From Geomonas propionica (lineage in GTDB: Bacteria > Desulfobacterota > Desulfuromonadia > Geobacterales > Geobacteraceae): DNA of 64,000 bases. Below, piece after piece: positions 44,005 to 52,301 of the stretch (within the stretch, counting starts at the first letter, position 1; each line of letters opens with the position of its first letter). The stretch covers positions 141,062 to 205,061 of the forward strand of contig NZ_JAEMHK010000010.1 of NCBI RefSeq assembly GCF_016458235.1, written 5' to 3'. The notes under the pieces were generated by a model. It was not told the DNA's origin, did not search any database, and worked only from the letters and a program-made list of their open reading frames with translations. A program made the translations under genes and the position numbers.

Positions 44005-45002
44005 TTAGCTCCTCCCTTGTCCCAGATCTTGATTCCCTCGCTTGAGAGAAGGAAGTCCAGGGTGCTGACCGGCACCAGCTCCGCGATCCCCTCCAGTTCG
44101 CCGCGCAGCAGCATGTCACGTATGCGCGAGGCGGAGATCGGCTGCTGGTCCGCGTTCTTTCTCTCTGTTTCCCGCACCTCGATCCCCAGCGGCGGGAGGA
44201 TGCGGTGCATGGCCTCGTTATAGGCGGCGGTGGTGCCGCACAGGGGCTCGCTCCCGACGAAACGGGACTTAACGTGGAAGTGCGGCGCGATCCGCTGCGC
44301 GAAAAGCAGGAGGTCGAGTTCCATCTGGATGGCCCCGCCGGGGTCCCCGTCTTTCAGGAAATAGGTGGGGAAGGTGATGCTGGAGACGGCGTACCACGAG
44401 GTATCGATCACGGTGACGTTGGGGAGATCGGCGGTGCCGTCCTGGGCCATGCGCATGCGGGCGACGAAGGGAAACAGGGAACGCTCCTCGCGCACCACGA
44501 ACAGGAAGAGCTGGTCCACTGCGGCCGCGGCCTGTTCCACCAGATGGCGGTGCCCCAGGGTGAACGGGTTGCAGTTGGCGACGATGGCGCCGTTGTTGCC
44601 GGGGCGGATGAGGCGGGTGTACCGGGTGAGGTAGCGCTTGAGGCCGTCGCCGTACTCGAGGAGGGCGGTCTTGCCGGAAGCGGCCAGAAGGTTGAAATTG
44701 AGGGTCTCGAAGTTGGGCGCCAGTGCGGGCGAGGTGAATATGAAAAAAGAGTCGACCCCCTCCTGGTAGCCGCGTCCGACCAGTTCGGTCACCACCTCGT
44801 CCAGTAGTGTCCCGCCCTGGTGCGAGGGGGCCACCGCGAGCATCTTCAGGGTGCGCCCCTGCCTCGCGCCGACAGCGACCAGGCGCCCGGCCGCGAAGAT
44901 GCCGACCAGATCGTCATAGGGTGTCTCGAACTGCAGGCCGGTTGCTTCGAGTAGCGCCCGGGCCTGTGTGAGATCGTCAGTGGAGAGCAGTGAAGTAACC
45001 AT
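44001..45002 (-). CDS. citC: Citrate lyase synthetase CitC (acetate:SH-citrate lyase ligase)
   Basis: A 333-aa enzyme that acetylates the thiol of the citrate lyase prosthetic group. The N-terminal part is GNAT-like; the C-terminal nucleotidyltransferase domain carries NCNPFTLGHRHLVEQA (HIGH-like) and ISASRIRDMLLRG. ATG 45002 is used; a TTG at 45008 is possible and no strong ribosome binding site is visible. It is the first gene of the operon. No citrate transporter gene (citS) is present in this window. Confidence 0.91.
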   Translation of the reverse strand: MVTSLLSTDDLTQARALLEATGLQFETPYDDLVGIFAAGRLVAVGARQGRTLKMLAVAPSHQGGTLLDEVVTELVGRGYQEGVDSFFIFTSPALAPNFETLNFNLLAASGKTALLEYGDGLKRYLTRYTRLIRPGNNGAIVANCNPFTLGHRHLVEQAAAAVDQLFLFVVREERSLFPFVARMRMAQDGTADLPNVTVIDTSWYAVSSITFPTYFLKDGDPGGAIQMELDLLLFAQRIAPHFHVKSRFVGSEPLCGTTAAYNEAMHRILPPLGIEVRETERKNADQQPISASRIRDMLLRGELEGIAELVPVSTLDFLLSSEGIKIWDKGGAK

Positions 45003-45110
45003 TGGCAAAGACTAGCACTAAACAGTTGTAAACGTAACCGCGTATACCAAATTTTCCGCAGTCCGCTGTGTGCTGGAAACGATGCTGAAAACCCGCTAGA
45101 GCCGCGGAAG

Positions 45111-45126
45111 ATGACAGTTTTGTCAT
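45111..45126. promoter_or_regulatory. Palindrome in the citC/GT2 divergent gap
   Basis: ATGACAGTTTTGTCAT is a perfect inverted repeat (6-base arms, 4-base centre) midway between the divergent citC and GT2 starts. Its half-site TGACA equals that of the RND operator at 37330. No TTGACA-TATAAT pair is adjacent. It may be a repressor or activator site. Confidence 0.45.
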
Positions 45127-45183
45127 TCAAAAAAAGCTATGACTCACCACGGACGTTGTGATATGTTGTCAAATTGTCCGTTC

Positions 45184-45199
45184 CTGCCAATCGTGGCAG
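45184..45199. promoter_or_regulatory. Palindrome upstream of the glycosyltransferase operon
   Basis: CTGCCA-ATCG-TGGCAG is a perfect 6-bp-arm inverted repeat starting 42 bp before the GT2 start at 45226. It could be an operator or a 5' leader hairpin. Confidence 0.45.
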
Positions 45200-45225
45200 C
45201 ATCCAATTGAAAAAACAGAGAAAAA

Positions 45226-45939
45226 ATGAACACTATCTCAGTCGTAATACCGGCCCACAACGAGGCGGACAACATAGGGAACCTGGTACAGGAAATCGTC
45301 GCCACGGGACTTGAGTGCGAAATCGTCGTCGTCGACGACGGCAGCACCGACGACACCCATGCCCGGCTGCTCGCCCTGAAGAACTCGGTACCCTCCCTCA
45401 AGGTGGTCCAGCACGACCGCGCCTACGGCCAGAGCGCCGCGGTGGCCACCGGCATCAGGCAGGCCGGCGGCACCATCATCGCCACCATGGACGGCGACGG
45501 CCAGAACAACCCGGCCGATGTCCCCAAGATGGTCGAGGCGATCCTGAAAAGCGACAACCCGAACCTGAAGATGGTGGCGGGTTACCGCAAGAAGAGGGAC
45601 GATCCTCCCTGGCGCATCATCTCGTCCAAGCTGGCCAACGCATATCGCCGCTCCTTCCTGCGCGACGAGACGCCGGACACCGGCTGCGGCCTCAAGGTCT
45701 TCTACCGCGCGGCGTTCCTGGAGCTTCCCTTCTTCGACCACATGCACCGCTTCCTCCCCGCGTTGATCAAGATGAAGGGTGGCGACGTCATCTCCGTCGA
45801 GGTGCATCACCGCCCACGCACCGCGGGGGTCTCCAAGTACGGGACATTGAACCGCCTCTGGGTCGGCATCGTCGACATCTTCGGGGTGTGCTGGCTGCGC
45901 ATGCGCGCAAAGAACGTAAAGATCACGAGGTGCGACTAG
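45226..45939 (+). CDS. GT2 dolichol-phosphate-type glycosyltransferase
   Basis: A 237-aa soluble glycosyltransferase 2. The donor site is seen in SVVIPAHNEADNI, VVVDDGSTDDT and MDGDGQNNPADV; DTGCGLKVF and KYGTLNRLWVGI are typical of the ArnC/DPM1-like branch that makes lipid-phosphate-linked sugars. No C-terminal membrane helices are present. It leads a three-gene operon that ends in an ArnT-like transferase, a logical pair: sugar activation then transfer. Confidence 0.9.
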   Translation: MNTISVVIPAHNEADNIGNLVQEIVATGLECEIVVVDDGSTDDTHARLLALKNSVPSLKVVQHDRAYGQSAAVATGIRQAGGTIIATMDGDGQNNPADVPKMVEAILKSDNPNLKMVAGYRKKRDDPPWRIISSKLANAYRRSFLRDETPDTGCGLKVFYRAAFLELPFFDHMHRFLPALIKMKGGDVISVEVHHRPRTAGVSKYGTLNRLWVGIVDIFGVCWLRMRAKNVKITRCD

Positions 45940-46233
45940 ATGGTTTTAACGGAAAAGGCCTGGGTGGCCATCGGCCTGGCCGGGCAGTTCTTCTTCACCA
46001 TGCGCTTCGTGGTGCAGTGGATCGCCACCGAGAAAAAGAGAAAGAGCGTCATTCCCGAGTCATTCTGGTACTTCAGCATCTTCGGCTCGTTGATCCTGCT
46101 GGTCTACTCCCTGTACCGCAAGGACCCGGTCTTCATCCTGGGCCAGGCCTTCGGCACCACCGTCTACCTTAGGAACCTCTTCTTCATCCACAAGGAAAAG
46201 AAAGATGCCGCAAGCGATCCGGCTGCTGATTAG
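45940..46233 (+). CDS. LpxB N-terminal-like (LAB_N) membrane protein
   Basis: A 97-aa protein with three hydrophobic segments and the pattern GQFFFTMRFVVQWIATEKK, then SVIPESFWYFSIFGS. This matches the stand-alone N-terminal domain of lipid-A-disaccharide synthase (LAB_N). It starts immediately after the GT2 stop and its end overlaps the ArnT-like gene by 29 bases. Its role, perhaps transport or anchoring of a lipid-linked intermediate, is inferred. Confidence 0.87.
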   Translation: MVLTEKAWVAIGLAGQFFFTMRFVVQWIATEKKRKSVIPESFWYFSIFGSLILLVYSLYRKDPVFILGQAFGTTVYLRNLFFIHKEKKDAASDPAAD

Positions 46234-47839
46234 AGAGCTGCGCCTCCCCATCGCGATCCTGGTCATCCCCGGGATCGTGCTTGCCCTGCTGCTCCCCTAC
46301 TTCCCGGTGGATGAAACGCGCTACCTCGGCGTGGCGTGGGAGATGTGGAACAACCACTCCTTCATCGTGCCGCTGCAAAACGGGCTCCCCTACTCGCACA
46401 AGCCGCCGCTGCTCTTCTGGCTCTTGAACCTGGACTGGCTCCTGTTCGGGGTCAACGAGGGGACGCTGCGCTTCATCCCGCTCATCTTCAGCCTCTTGAA
46501 CCTCACCCTGGTGTACCGCATCGCGCTCAAACTGTGGGACGACCGGCAGGTGGCGCGCTACGCGGCGGTGATCCTCGCCTCCATGCTCTCCTACCTGCTC
46601 TGGTCCAGCGTGATCATGTTCGACGTGATCCTGGCCTTCTGGGTGCTCGTCGCGGTGCTGGCGGTGGTCTCGGCGGCCCAGGAACACCGGCTCGCCTGGT
46701 ACCTGCAACTCGGCGTAGCCATCGGTGGCGGCATCCTGACCAAGGGGCCGGTGGTGCTGGTCTACGTCCTCCCGGTCGCCCTTCTGGGCTTTCTCTGGGT
46801 GCCGAGGGAGCGCTTCTCCGGCAAATGGTACGCCTGGCTCGGGCTCTCTATTCTGATCGGCATCGGCGTGGTGCTCTTCTGGCTGGTCCCGGCGGCGCTC
46901 ACCGGCGGCGAAACCTACCGGCGCGCCATCCTGTGGGGGCAGACCGTAAACCGGATGGCGAACTCCTTCGCGCACAAACGCCCCATCTGGTGGTACCTTC
47001 CCTGGATCCCGACGCTGTTGATGCCCTGGACCCTTTTTCCGCCGGCGTGGCGGGCGTGGAAGCGCCTCTCGTCCGACCCGGGCTTTAAGATGGTGCTGAT
47101 CTGGGGCGCGGGGAGCGTGGTCGTCTTTTCGCTTCTGAGTGGCAAGCAGGTGCACTACCTGATCCCGGTGCTGCCGACCTTCAGCCTGCTTATGGCCCGC
47201 AGCGTCGCCGAGGAGCAGGGAGAGGCGGCGCGCTTCCGCTTCCCCATCGCCGGCCTCTACCTCTTTCTGGGGGCCGGACTGATCACCGCGTCGCTCATCA
47301 AACACGGCAAGCTCTTGAAGCACTTCGACCTCATGGAGATCAGGATCGCCGCAGCCGGGCTGATCGTACTGGGGGCAGTGCTCTTTATGCTGCGCCCGCG
47401 CACCATGCCCGCCCTGGTCAACCAGGTAGCCGTCGCCTCGCTGGCCTGCTGCCTCCTGTTCCTGGTTGGGGGGAACACCATGTTCCAGCGCTACGACCTG
47501 CACCCGATCGCCGAAGCGGTGCGGCAGAAACAGGCCGAGGGATACCAGGTGCTGCACACTGGCAAATACCACGGGCAATTCCATTTCCTGGCAAGGCTGA
47601 GCCAGCCTCTGGTTGAACTCCGCAGCCGCGACGAGATCCGCGCCTACGCGGCGACCCACGACAAGATCGCGCTGATCAGCTACGAGAAGGACACCCAGCC
47701 CATCGACCCCAAGAGTTACTACTTCCTGCAGCCCTTCCGGAGCAAGCAGGCCGTGATGTGGACCCGGGACGGCATCGCCACCTTCCTGGGCGAGGCGCCC
47801 GACAAGAAGGAGCCGACGGAAGCGCCCGACGCCGAATAA
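46205..47839 (+). CDS. ArnT-like glycosyltransferase (GT83/PMT family)
   Basis: A 544-aa membrane protein with about 11-12 hydrophobic segments. The N-terminal periplasmic loop carries the acidic motif VDETRYLGVAWEM, with SHKPPLLFWL, both typical of ArnT-type enzymes that transfer a sugar from a polyprenyl phosphate to lipid A or another envelope acceptor. A charged C-terminal soluble domain follows. It overlaps the LAB_N gene by 29 bases. The sugar is not evident; L-Ara4N genes are not present here, so the ArnT label refers to fold only. Confidence 0.88.
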   Translation: MPQAIRLLIRELRLPIAILVIPGIVLALLLPYFPVDETRYLGVAWEMWNNHSFIVPLQNGLPYSHKPPLLFWLLNLDWLLFGVNEGTLRFIPLIFSLLNLTLVYRIALKLWDDRQVARYAAVILASMLSYLLWSSVIMFDVILAFWVLVAVLAVVSAAQEHRLAWYLQLGVAIGGGILTKGPVVLVYVLPVALLGFLWVPRERFSGKWYAWLGLSILIGIGVVLFWLVPAALTGGETYRRAILWGQTVNRMANSFAHKRPIWWYLPWIPTLLMPWTLFPPAWRAWKRLSSDPGFKMVLIWGAGSVVVFSLLSGKQVHYLIPVLPTFSLLMARSVAEEQGEAARFRFPIAGLYLFLGAGLITASLIKHGKLLKHFDLMEIRIAAAGLIVLGAVLFMLRPRTMPALVNQVAVASLACCLLFLVGGNTMFQRYDLHPIAEAVRQKQAEGYQVLHTGKYHGQFHFLARLSQPLVELRSRDEIRAYAATHDKIALISYEKDTQPIDPKSYYFLQPFRSKQAVMWTRDGIATFLGEAPDKKEPTEAPDAE

Positions 47840-47842
47840 ACA

Positions 47843-47878
47843 AAAAGGGCCCTCCGGCAACTGCCGGAGGGCCCTTTT
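47843..47878. terminator. Bidirectional intrinsic terminator
   Basis: GGGCCCTCCGGCA (47847-47859) and TGCCGGAGGGCCC (47862-47874) form a 13-bp stem with a two-base loop, flanked by AAAA and TTTT. It ends the GT2 operon and, on the minus strand, the selenocysteine rhodanese gene that ends at 47897. Confidence 0.9.
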
Positions 47879-47896
47879 CCGTCCATGGATCTCCCC

Positions 47897-48208
47897 CTAC
47901 TTGTACCCCGCCTCTTTCCAGGCGTTCACCCCGCCCTGCAGCGCCCATACCTTGGTGAATCCCTTCTCTGCAAACTCAGCTGCCCGACCGGCAGACGTAT
48001 GTTCTTGCGGTCAATTGCAGTAGAAGATGATCTCCTGGTCTTTCTTCACCTCGGGGAGCCTGGCGTTGAACTCGCCCATCGTCCAGGCTTTTTCCAGCCG
48101 GATGCCGCCACACATCTCCTCGCTGTCGTATGAGCAGACAAAGAGCGCCTCGCCTGCCTGCACCTTCCTTCGTGCCTCCTGAACCTGAATCCTTCTTGCC
48201 TCGGCCAT
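47897..48208 (-). CDS. Rhodanese-like selenoprotein (in-frame TGA read as Sec)
   Basis: Read with one TGA as selenocysteine, this minus-strand gene gives a 103-aa rhodanese-fold protein. The ATG at 48208 has AAGGAGG five bases upstream. The TGA (48013-48011) is codon 66, in EIIFYCN-U-PQEHTSA. The frame then continues for 37 codons to TAG at 47897 and encodes KGFTKVWALQGGVNAW, the standard rhodanese C-terminus. C64 is in the position of the catalytic Cys; Sec follows at +2 and gives a C-x-U motif. If TGA were a real stop the protein would lose the whole second half of its domain. A SECIS-like hairpin follows. Zhang and Gladyshev-type surveys list rhodanese-related selenoproteins, to my knowledge. 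Standard annotation would call a truncated ORF or two pieces. Confidence 0.85.
47980..47994 (-). promoter_or_regulatory. SECIS-like hairpin downstream of the TGA
   Basis: On the minus strand CUGCC (47994-47990) and GGCAG (47984-47980) pair around the loop GGUCG. The loop starts 21 bases after the UGA and its first two bases are G, as in the loosely defined bacterial SECIS (short stem, early loop G, loop within about 16-37 nt of the UGA). A second weak outer stem is possible with a U-C mismatch. Confidence 0.7.
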
Positions 48209-48326
48209 GTCTTCCTCCTTCCATCCCGGTTGGGATGATCCCGAGCCACTGTGGCTCACTGCGCCATTAGCCTGTTCCCACCAGGCGGTACAAGGGTAGC
48301 AGAGAAACCTTCAAAACCAACCGGCG

Positions 48327-49433
48327 CTATCCCAGGTGGCGGTAACAGAAGTCACCCAGGTAGCTGAGCGCCGTATCGGGGGCCTTGTTGCAAACGAACT
48401 GCAGCAGCTTCTTGGCCATGGACTCGTCCCCCATGGCGCTGGAGTGGGGTGGAGCGTTGGGGTAAAGGAAATGGGGGAGGTCGGTGACCTGTGCACCCCA
48501 GTGGGACTTGAACTCCATCAGGCTCTTGTTGTGCTCCGAGGTCTGGCCGAAATCCAGCACCCGGTATCCCTGCAGGCAGGCCTCCCTGATCGCAGTCCAG
48601 AACAGGAAATGCACCGGGCTCGAGTCGTTGTGCAGGGCGTTGACCGCCGAGTACTCGATGGAGACGCGGCTTTTGAACTTGAAAAGGAGCAGGCCGGCGA
48701 CGGTTTCGCTCCCCTTGCGGCACAACAGCAGCTCCACCAGCCCCTGCGGCCCAAAGGTCTGCCAGAGCGCCTTCACCAGCAGGTAGGGGTGGGGAGGCAA
48801 GCCCTTCCGCTTCCTGGTGACGCGGTGCAGCAGGTAAAACTCCCTGAGGTCCGACTCGCGCTTGCCGCGGATCAGGTGCAGGTCACACCGCTCCGCGCGG
48901 GCGATGCGCTGCCGCACGCAACTGCGATGAAAGCGTTGCCAGACCTGCTCCGGGTCGTCGCACAGGGTAAGCGAGTGGTGTTTGCGGAGGCAGTCGGCGT
49001 GGAACCGATCCCTGTTCAGCAGGTGCGCGGCGGCCGCGGTCCTGATCTCGACGCGGGAGATGCCCAGGCACTGCGCCAGGCACAGCACCGCTTCGCTCAG
49101 CAGCTCCATGTCTCCTGCATCGGTCACCAAGGGGTCACACAGGGTGGCGAAGGGGATGCTTACCAGCCGCCGGCCCGTGAGCCAGCTTTCCACGCTATAT
49201 ACCGGGAGCGCCGCCTTGATCCCGTCCGCGGCATCCTTGATGACCAGGTAGTAGCCGTACATATGGGGGAAATTGGCATCCAGTACCCGCTTCCATCCTG
49301 ACAGGTGCGTGATCCAGCCGTAAGGGTGCTGCTGTACGAAGCGGTCCCAGCGGTGGTTGCGCAGCGGGTCGATGATACTGACACTGTTGCCGAGGGCCCC
49401 CTCGGCCAACTCCCTGTTAAGGTCGGCTGCCAT
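48327..49433 (-). CDS. FemAB/GNAT-like acyltransferase
   Basis: A 368-aa protein of the FemAB-type GNAT superfamily. Typical segments are WITHLSGWKRVLDANFPHMYG, FHRSCVRQRIARAERCDL and LDFGQTSEHNKSLMEFKSHWG. These enzymes add amino acids or acyl groups to peptidoglycan or polysaccharide precursors; some work in exopolysaccharide export systems. The ATG at 49433 has GGGGA upstream; a longer frame reaches 49601 but adds no conserved sequence. It is divergent from the 122-aa gene. The substrate is unknown. Confidence 0.82.
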   Translation of the reverse strand: MAADLNRELAEGALGNSVSIIDPLRNHRWDRFVQQHPYGWITHLSGWKRVLDANFPHMYGYYLVIKDAADGIKAALPVYSVESWLTGRRLVSIPFATLCDPLVTDAGDMELLSEAVLCLAQCLGISRVEIRTAAAAHLLNRDRFHADCLRKHHSLTLCDDPEQVWQRFHRSCVRQRIARAERCDLHLIRGKRESDLREFYLLHRVTRKRKGLPPHPYLLVKALWQTFGPQGLVELLLCRKGSETVAGLLLFKFKSRVSIEYSAVNALHNDSSPVHFLFWTAIREACLQGYRVLDFGQTSEHNKSLMEFKSHWGAQVTDLPHFLYPNAPPHSSAMGDESMAKKLLQFVCNKAPDTALSYLGDFCYRHLG

Positions 49434-49614
49434 GACGATTCCCCCACGCCTCCCGGGCAAATTAACAAAATCCCACTTTATCTGCGGCGGTGGCGAAGTC
49501 AAGTACCGGCGCCGGTCCGCTGCTCCTGCCGAAAAAATCAGGGCGCGTATTGAGGAACCGGGTGGCGCTGTTAAGATAAGCTTCGTCGTCATCCCCGGCA
49601 AAAGGAGCTAACGC

Positions 49615-49983
49615 ATGAACAGCGACAATCTGGCACGGCTGGCGGATCTCCCCCTCAACTACCGGAGGGACCAGCGCAGCAACCTGGACCCCCAAGTCAG
49701 GCAGTTGAACCTGAAGCTTGGGCTGCAGTCGGCCCTGGATCTCTTTAGCGACCCGCGGGCGGCGCTGCTGGTGGGTGGCGCCCTCGGCCTTATCTACAAG
49801 CGCAGGTACGGCTTGGCTTCGCTGCTGGTAGGTGGGCTCGTGCTGCGGCGGGTGCTGTCACGTACCGGCGCCGGCGAGCGGGATGATGTGGCGCGCCAAA
49901 GAAGGGAAAAAGAGTTCGAGCGGCGCGCCCTCAAGGCACAGCGGGGGGACTACGGCCACCTGGAAGTGATCGCTTTCAAGTAA
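49615..49983 (+). CDS. Conserved hypothetical protein with two hydrophobic stretches
   Basis: A 122-aa protein. The start AGGAG-like site AAAAGGAGC precedes ATG 49615. Residues 1-40 are polar, residues 47-60 and 66-80 are weakly hydrophobic (AALLVGGALGLIYKRRYGLASLLVGGL region), and the C-terminus is basic (RQRREKEFERRALKAQRG). It may be membrane-associated. I do not recognise a family. It lies upstream of a hemerythrin gene on the same strand. Confidence 0.65.
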   Translation: MNSDNLARLADLPLNYRRDQRSNLDPQVRQLNLKLGLQSALDLFSDPRAALLVGGALGLIYKRRYGLASLLVGGLVLRRVLSRTGAGERDDVARQRREKEFERRALKAQRGDYGHLEVIAFK

Positions 49984-50070
49984 CCGGCAATAAAGTGTTG
50001 CAGTTTTATGTGTTCCTGCCGATGATATGACCGAGTTGCTTATTTTTGACAGTTGCAGTCGGGGTAATCA

Positions 50071-50478
50071 ATGACTCTGGTAGAGTGGGACAACACGCTG
50101 ATCCTGGGAATGCCGCAGATCGATGAACATCACCAAAAGCTGGTCGACATCCTGAACCGGTGCTACCGTGCGCTCATGCTGCACGACCACAGCCACGAGT
50201 TGGAGGGGGTGGTCGCGGAGCTGCTCGACTACACCCAGTACCATTTCCGGACCGAGGAGCAGTTGATGGCGGAGCTCGACTATGCCGCGGCCCCCTCGCA
50301 CGCCGCCGCCCACCGCAAGTTCATCAACTCCATCAACAACTTTAAGGACCGCTCCGATGCCGGCGAATCCTTCGTAGCCATCGACGTACTGGTATTCCTC
50401 AAGGACTGGCTGGTGGGCCACATCCAGAACACCGACCGCGCCTTCACCAACTTCATCAACGAACGCACCGAATCCTGA
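50071..50478 (+). CDS. Bacteriohemerythrin
   Basis: A 135-aa oxygen-binding di-iron protein. Iron ligands are visible as the early WDNTLILGMPQIDEHHQKLV (His of DEHH), HFRTEEQLM (His and Glu), HAAAHRKFI (two His) and a C-terminal HIQNTDRAF (His and Asp). It could supply or sense O2, useful for an anaerobe. Single-gene unit, followed by the bidirectional-looking hairpin at 50485. Confidence 0.92.
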   Translation: MTLVEWDNTLILGMPQIDEHHQKLVDILNRCYRALMLHDHSHELEGVVAELLDYTQYHFRTEEQLMAELDYAAAPSHAAAHRKFINSINNFKDRSDAGESFVAIDVLVFLKDWLVGHIQNTDRAFTNFINERTES

Positions 50479-50480
50479 CA

Positions 50481-50516
50481 AAAAGGCACCCGGCCCTGTA
50501 CCAGCGACCGGGTGCC
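50481..50516 (-). terminator. Intrinsic terminator between hemerythrin and PEBP genes
   Basis: GGCACCCGG (50485-50493) and CCGGGTGCC (50508-50516) form a 9-bp stem with a 14-base loop. On the minus strand it is followed by TTTTT, terminating the PEBP gene; on the plus strand it is just after the hemerythrin stop but without a T-run. Confidence 0.75.
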
Positions 50517-50542
50517 CCGTCCCTTGGTTTTCCTCCCTTCCG

Positions 50543-50992
50543 CTACCCCCCGCCGTAAAGTCCGGTAAGCGACGCCTCCGCGAGGATGTGGTCCTGCATG
50601 GCCACGTCCAGTTGCCCCTTGCTGGCGGTCCCGGGCAAGTCCAGGGTAGTGTCCAGCGCGTAGAGCCGGAAGATGTAGCGGTGGCTCCCCGAAGGGGGGC
50701 AGGGCCCGCCGTACTGGTTATGCCCCCAACTGTTCTTGCCGATCACCACCTCGCGCGGCTCGGCCTGCTCCACCAGCGAAGTCACCCTCGGCCCGATATT
50801 CCAGAGTATCCAGTGCACCCACAGCCCGTTCGGGGCGTCCGGGTCCTCCATGACGAGCGCCAGCGACTTGGCCCTTTCCGGGATGTTCTCGAACCTCAAT
50901 TCGGGGTTCATGTTGTCGCCGTCGCAGGTGTATCGGGCGGGAATGCGCCCGTTATCCTGAAAGGCCGGGCTGGTTAACCGCAACTTTTCCAT
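50543..50992 (-). CDS. PEBP family protein (YbhB/YbcL type)
   Basis: A 149-aa phosphatidylethanolamine-binding-protein-like fold with the conserved pattern IPARYTCDGDNMNPEL, DPDAPNGLWVHWILWNI and GGPCPPSGSHRYIFRLYALD. Bacterial members often act as kinase or protease inhibitors, but function is mostly unknown. It is the last gene of the 60-aa/MerR run, 49 bp after the Tc-like gene. A terminator follows. Confidence 0.92.
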   Translation of the reverse strand: MEKLRLTSPAFQDNGRIPARYTCDGDNMNPELRFENIPERAKSLALVMEDPDAPNGLWVHWILWNIGPRVTSLVEQAEPREVVIGKNSWGHNQYGGPCPPSGSHRYIFRLYALDTTLDLPGTASKGQLDVAMQDHILAEASLTGLYGGG

Positions 50993-51041
50993 GAGTAACC
51001 CCCTTTTCCTGTACCGGCGCCTGGTGCGCCGGCACGCCTTG

Positions 51042-52238
51042 TCATCGCTCTGTCTTCTGCATAACCGCGGAAACCTTCACCTCGATCACCAGGTCGTCCA
51101 CCTGGGCGAACTGCTCCGAGACGGCTCCCACCGGCCGCAGCAGTTCCACGTACCATTGCCCCTCATTCACCGCCCTTCCCACCGGGCTCGCGTTCAGGTG
51201 GGTGGCCATGCCGCAGAATTCGGAGCGGCGTACGGAGCGCCGGTTCTCCACCCGCCCTAGCAGGATCGGAGCGAGCTCGCGCTGGTCCACCTCCACCCGC
51301 TGACCGGACCTCAGGTAATGCGCCGCCTCGGGGAGCCGCACCACGGCCGACCAGGGGATGCCACCCGCCTCGCCGAGCAACGACGCACTCACGCCACGGA
51401 AGCGGCAGTTCTCGAAGCCCTGGAAGAGTTCGGCCGGGACCTGGAGCCGCACCGAGAAGCTGTCCCGGGCATGGCGCAACTGCCCCCAGGCGTTGCGGTT
51501 CATGAGGGCGCGAACGGAAAAGGCGCGGGTGAAGGCCTGTTCCCCCTGCAGGTAGAGCGCGAGCCATTCCAGCGCGTTCCGCGTCCAGATGATGTTGCTG
51601 GCGAGGGAGGCACCCAGGGTTTCCGACCAGGCACTGAGCGGCGAGGCGACCTCGTAGCCGAAGATGCGCCTCAACCCCTCCTCCGCCACCGCGACCCGGT
51701 TCAGCCCCTCCTCGTAGTCGCGGCACAGACGCCTGAGTACCAGGTCGCGCTGCTCGTCGAGCGCCAGGGGTCCCCCCGCGGCCACCAGTTCCTTCCTGCG
51801 CCGGATCGACTCGCCGCGCAGTTCGAGCATGCTGGTGATGACAACCGGCTCTTCTTCCGCTACGGCTTCGCCGGCGCTCTCCGCCTCGGGTGCCGCCTCT
51901 GCCGGCACCTCTCCCTCCGCCTCCTGCTGCGGTTCTTCTCCCGGGGCCTGCTCCTCGGCAGCCGCCGGTTCCGGGACAGGCTCCTCCGCCGCCGGCGGTT
52001 CCTCCCCTTCCACCCGCTGCCGGTCCAGTTTCAGTTCCTGCTCCAGGATCTCCAGGTCATGGCTTAGCTCCTGCCAAGCCCGGTCCAACGCGGCATACTC
52101 CCTGAATTCGGCGACAGCGCGCGCCAGCAGTCCCTCCGCCTGCTCCAGCAGCACCTCGACCTGGCGCGGCTCGAAGCGTGCGGCAAGCATTTCCGGATCA
52201 GGTCGATACGCGACGACGTTACAGGCCAGCTTGCTCAT
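51042..52238 (-). CDS. Unknown protein with Tc-toxin TcA-like C-terminal domain
   Basis: A 398-aa protein in three parts: helical residues 1-75; an acidic, Glu/Pro/Ala-rich linker, about 78-130; and a second region, about 135-398. The last 170 residues resemble the C-terminus of Tc toxin A subunits: a helix with LRHARDSFSVRLQVPAELF then CRFRGVSASL (TcA: LPEWLFDLDCPGHY, RRIKSVALSIP), and the end QFAQVDDLVIEVKVSA (TcA: TISDVILHIRYTAR). This comparison is from memory and by eye. There is no pore, no neuraminidase-like region and no TcB/TcC gene. No signal peptide. It may be a scavenged binding domain. Product unknown. Confidence 0.55.
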   Translation of the reverse strand: MSKLACNVVAYRPDPEMLAARFEPRQVEVLLEQAEGLLARAVAEFREYAALDRAWQELSHDLEILEQELKLDRQRVEGEEPPAAEEPVPEPAAAEEQAPGEEPQQEAEGEVPAEAAPEAESAGEAVAEEEPVVITSMLELRGESIRRRKELVAAGGPLALDEQRDLVLRRLCRDYEEGLNRVAVAEEGLRRIFGYEVASPLSAWSETLGASLASNIIWTRNALEWLALYLQGEQAFTRAFSVRALMNRNAWGQLRHARDSFSVRLQVPAELFQGFENCRFRGVSASLLGEAGGIPWSAVVRLPEAAHYLRSGQRVEVDQRELAPILLGRVENRRSVRRSEFCGMATHLNASPVGRAVNEGQWYVELLRPVGAVSEQFAQVDDLVIEVKVSAVMQKTER

Positions 52239-52272
52239 GTGCAGCCTCCCGGTCTTGTCCCGGCTCGGAATG

Positions 52273-52294
52273 GGGGGCGGCCTAAGCCGCCCCC
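52273..52294 (-). terminator. GC hairpin between the Cys-rich and Tc-like genes
   Basis: GGGGGCGGC (52273-52281) and GCCGCCCCC (52286-52294) form a 9-bp perfect stem with a CTAA loop, 7 bases after the Cys-rich gene stop (minus strand). No T-run. It may be a partial terminator or stabiliser between genes. Confidence 0.45.
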
Positions 52295-52301
52295 GGCACT
52301 G

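Noticed and set aside
45003..45225. Sigma-54 site for the citC operon
   Set aside because: TGGCAG and TTGACA words occur but none has the right GG-N10-GC spacing on the minus strand.
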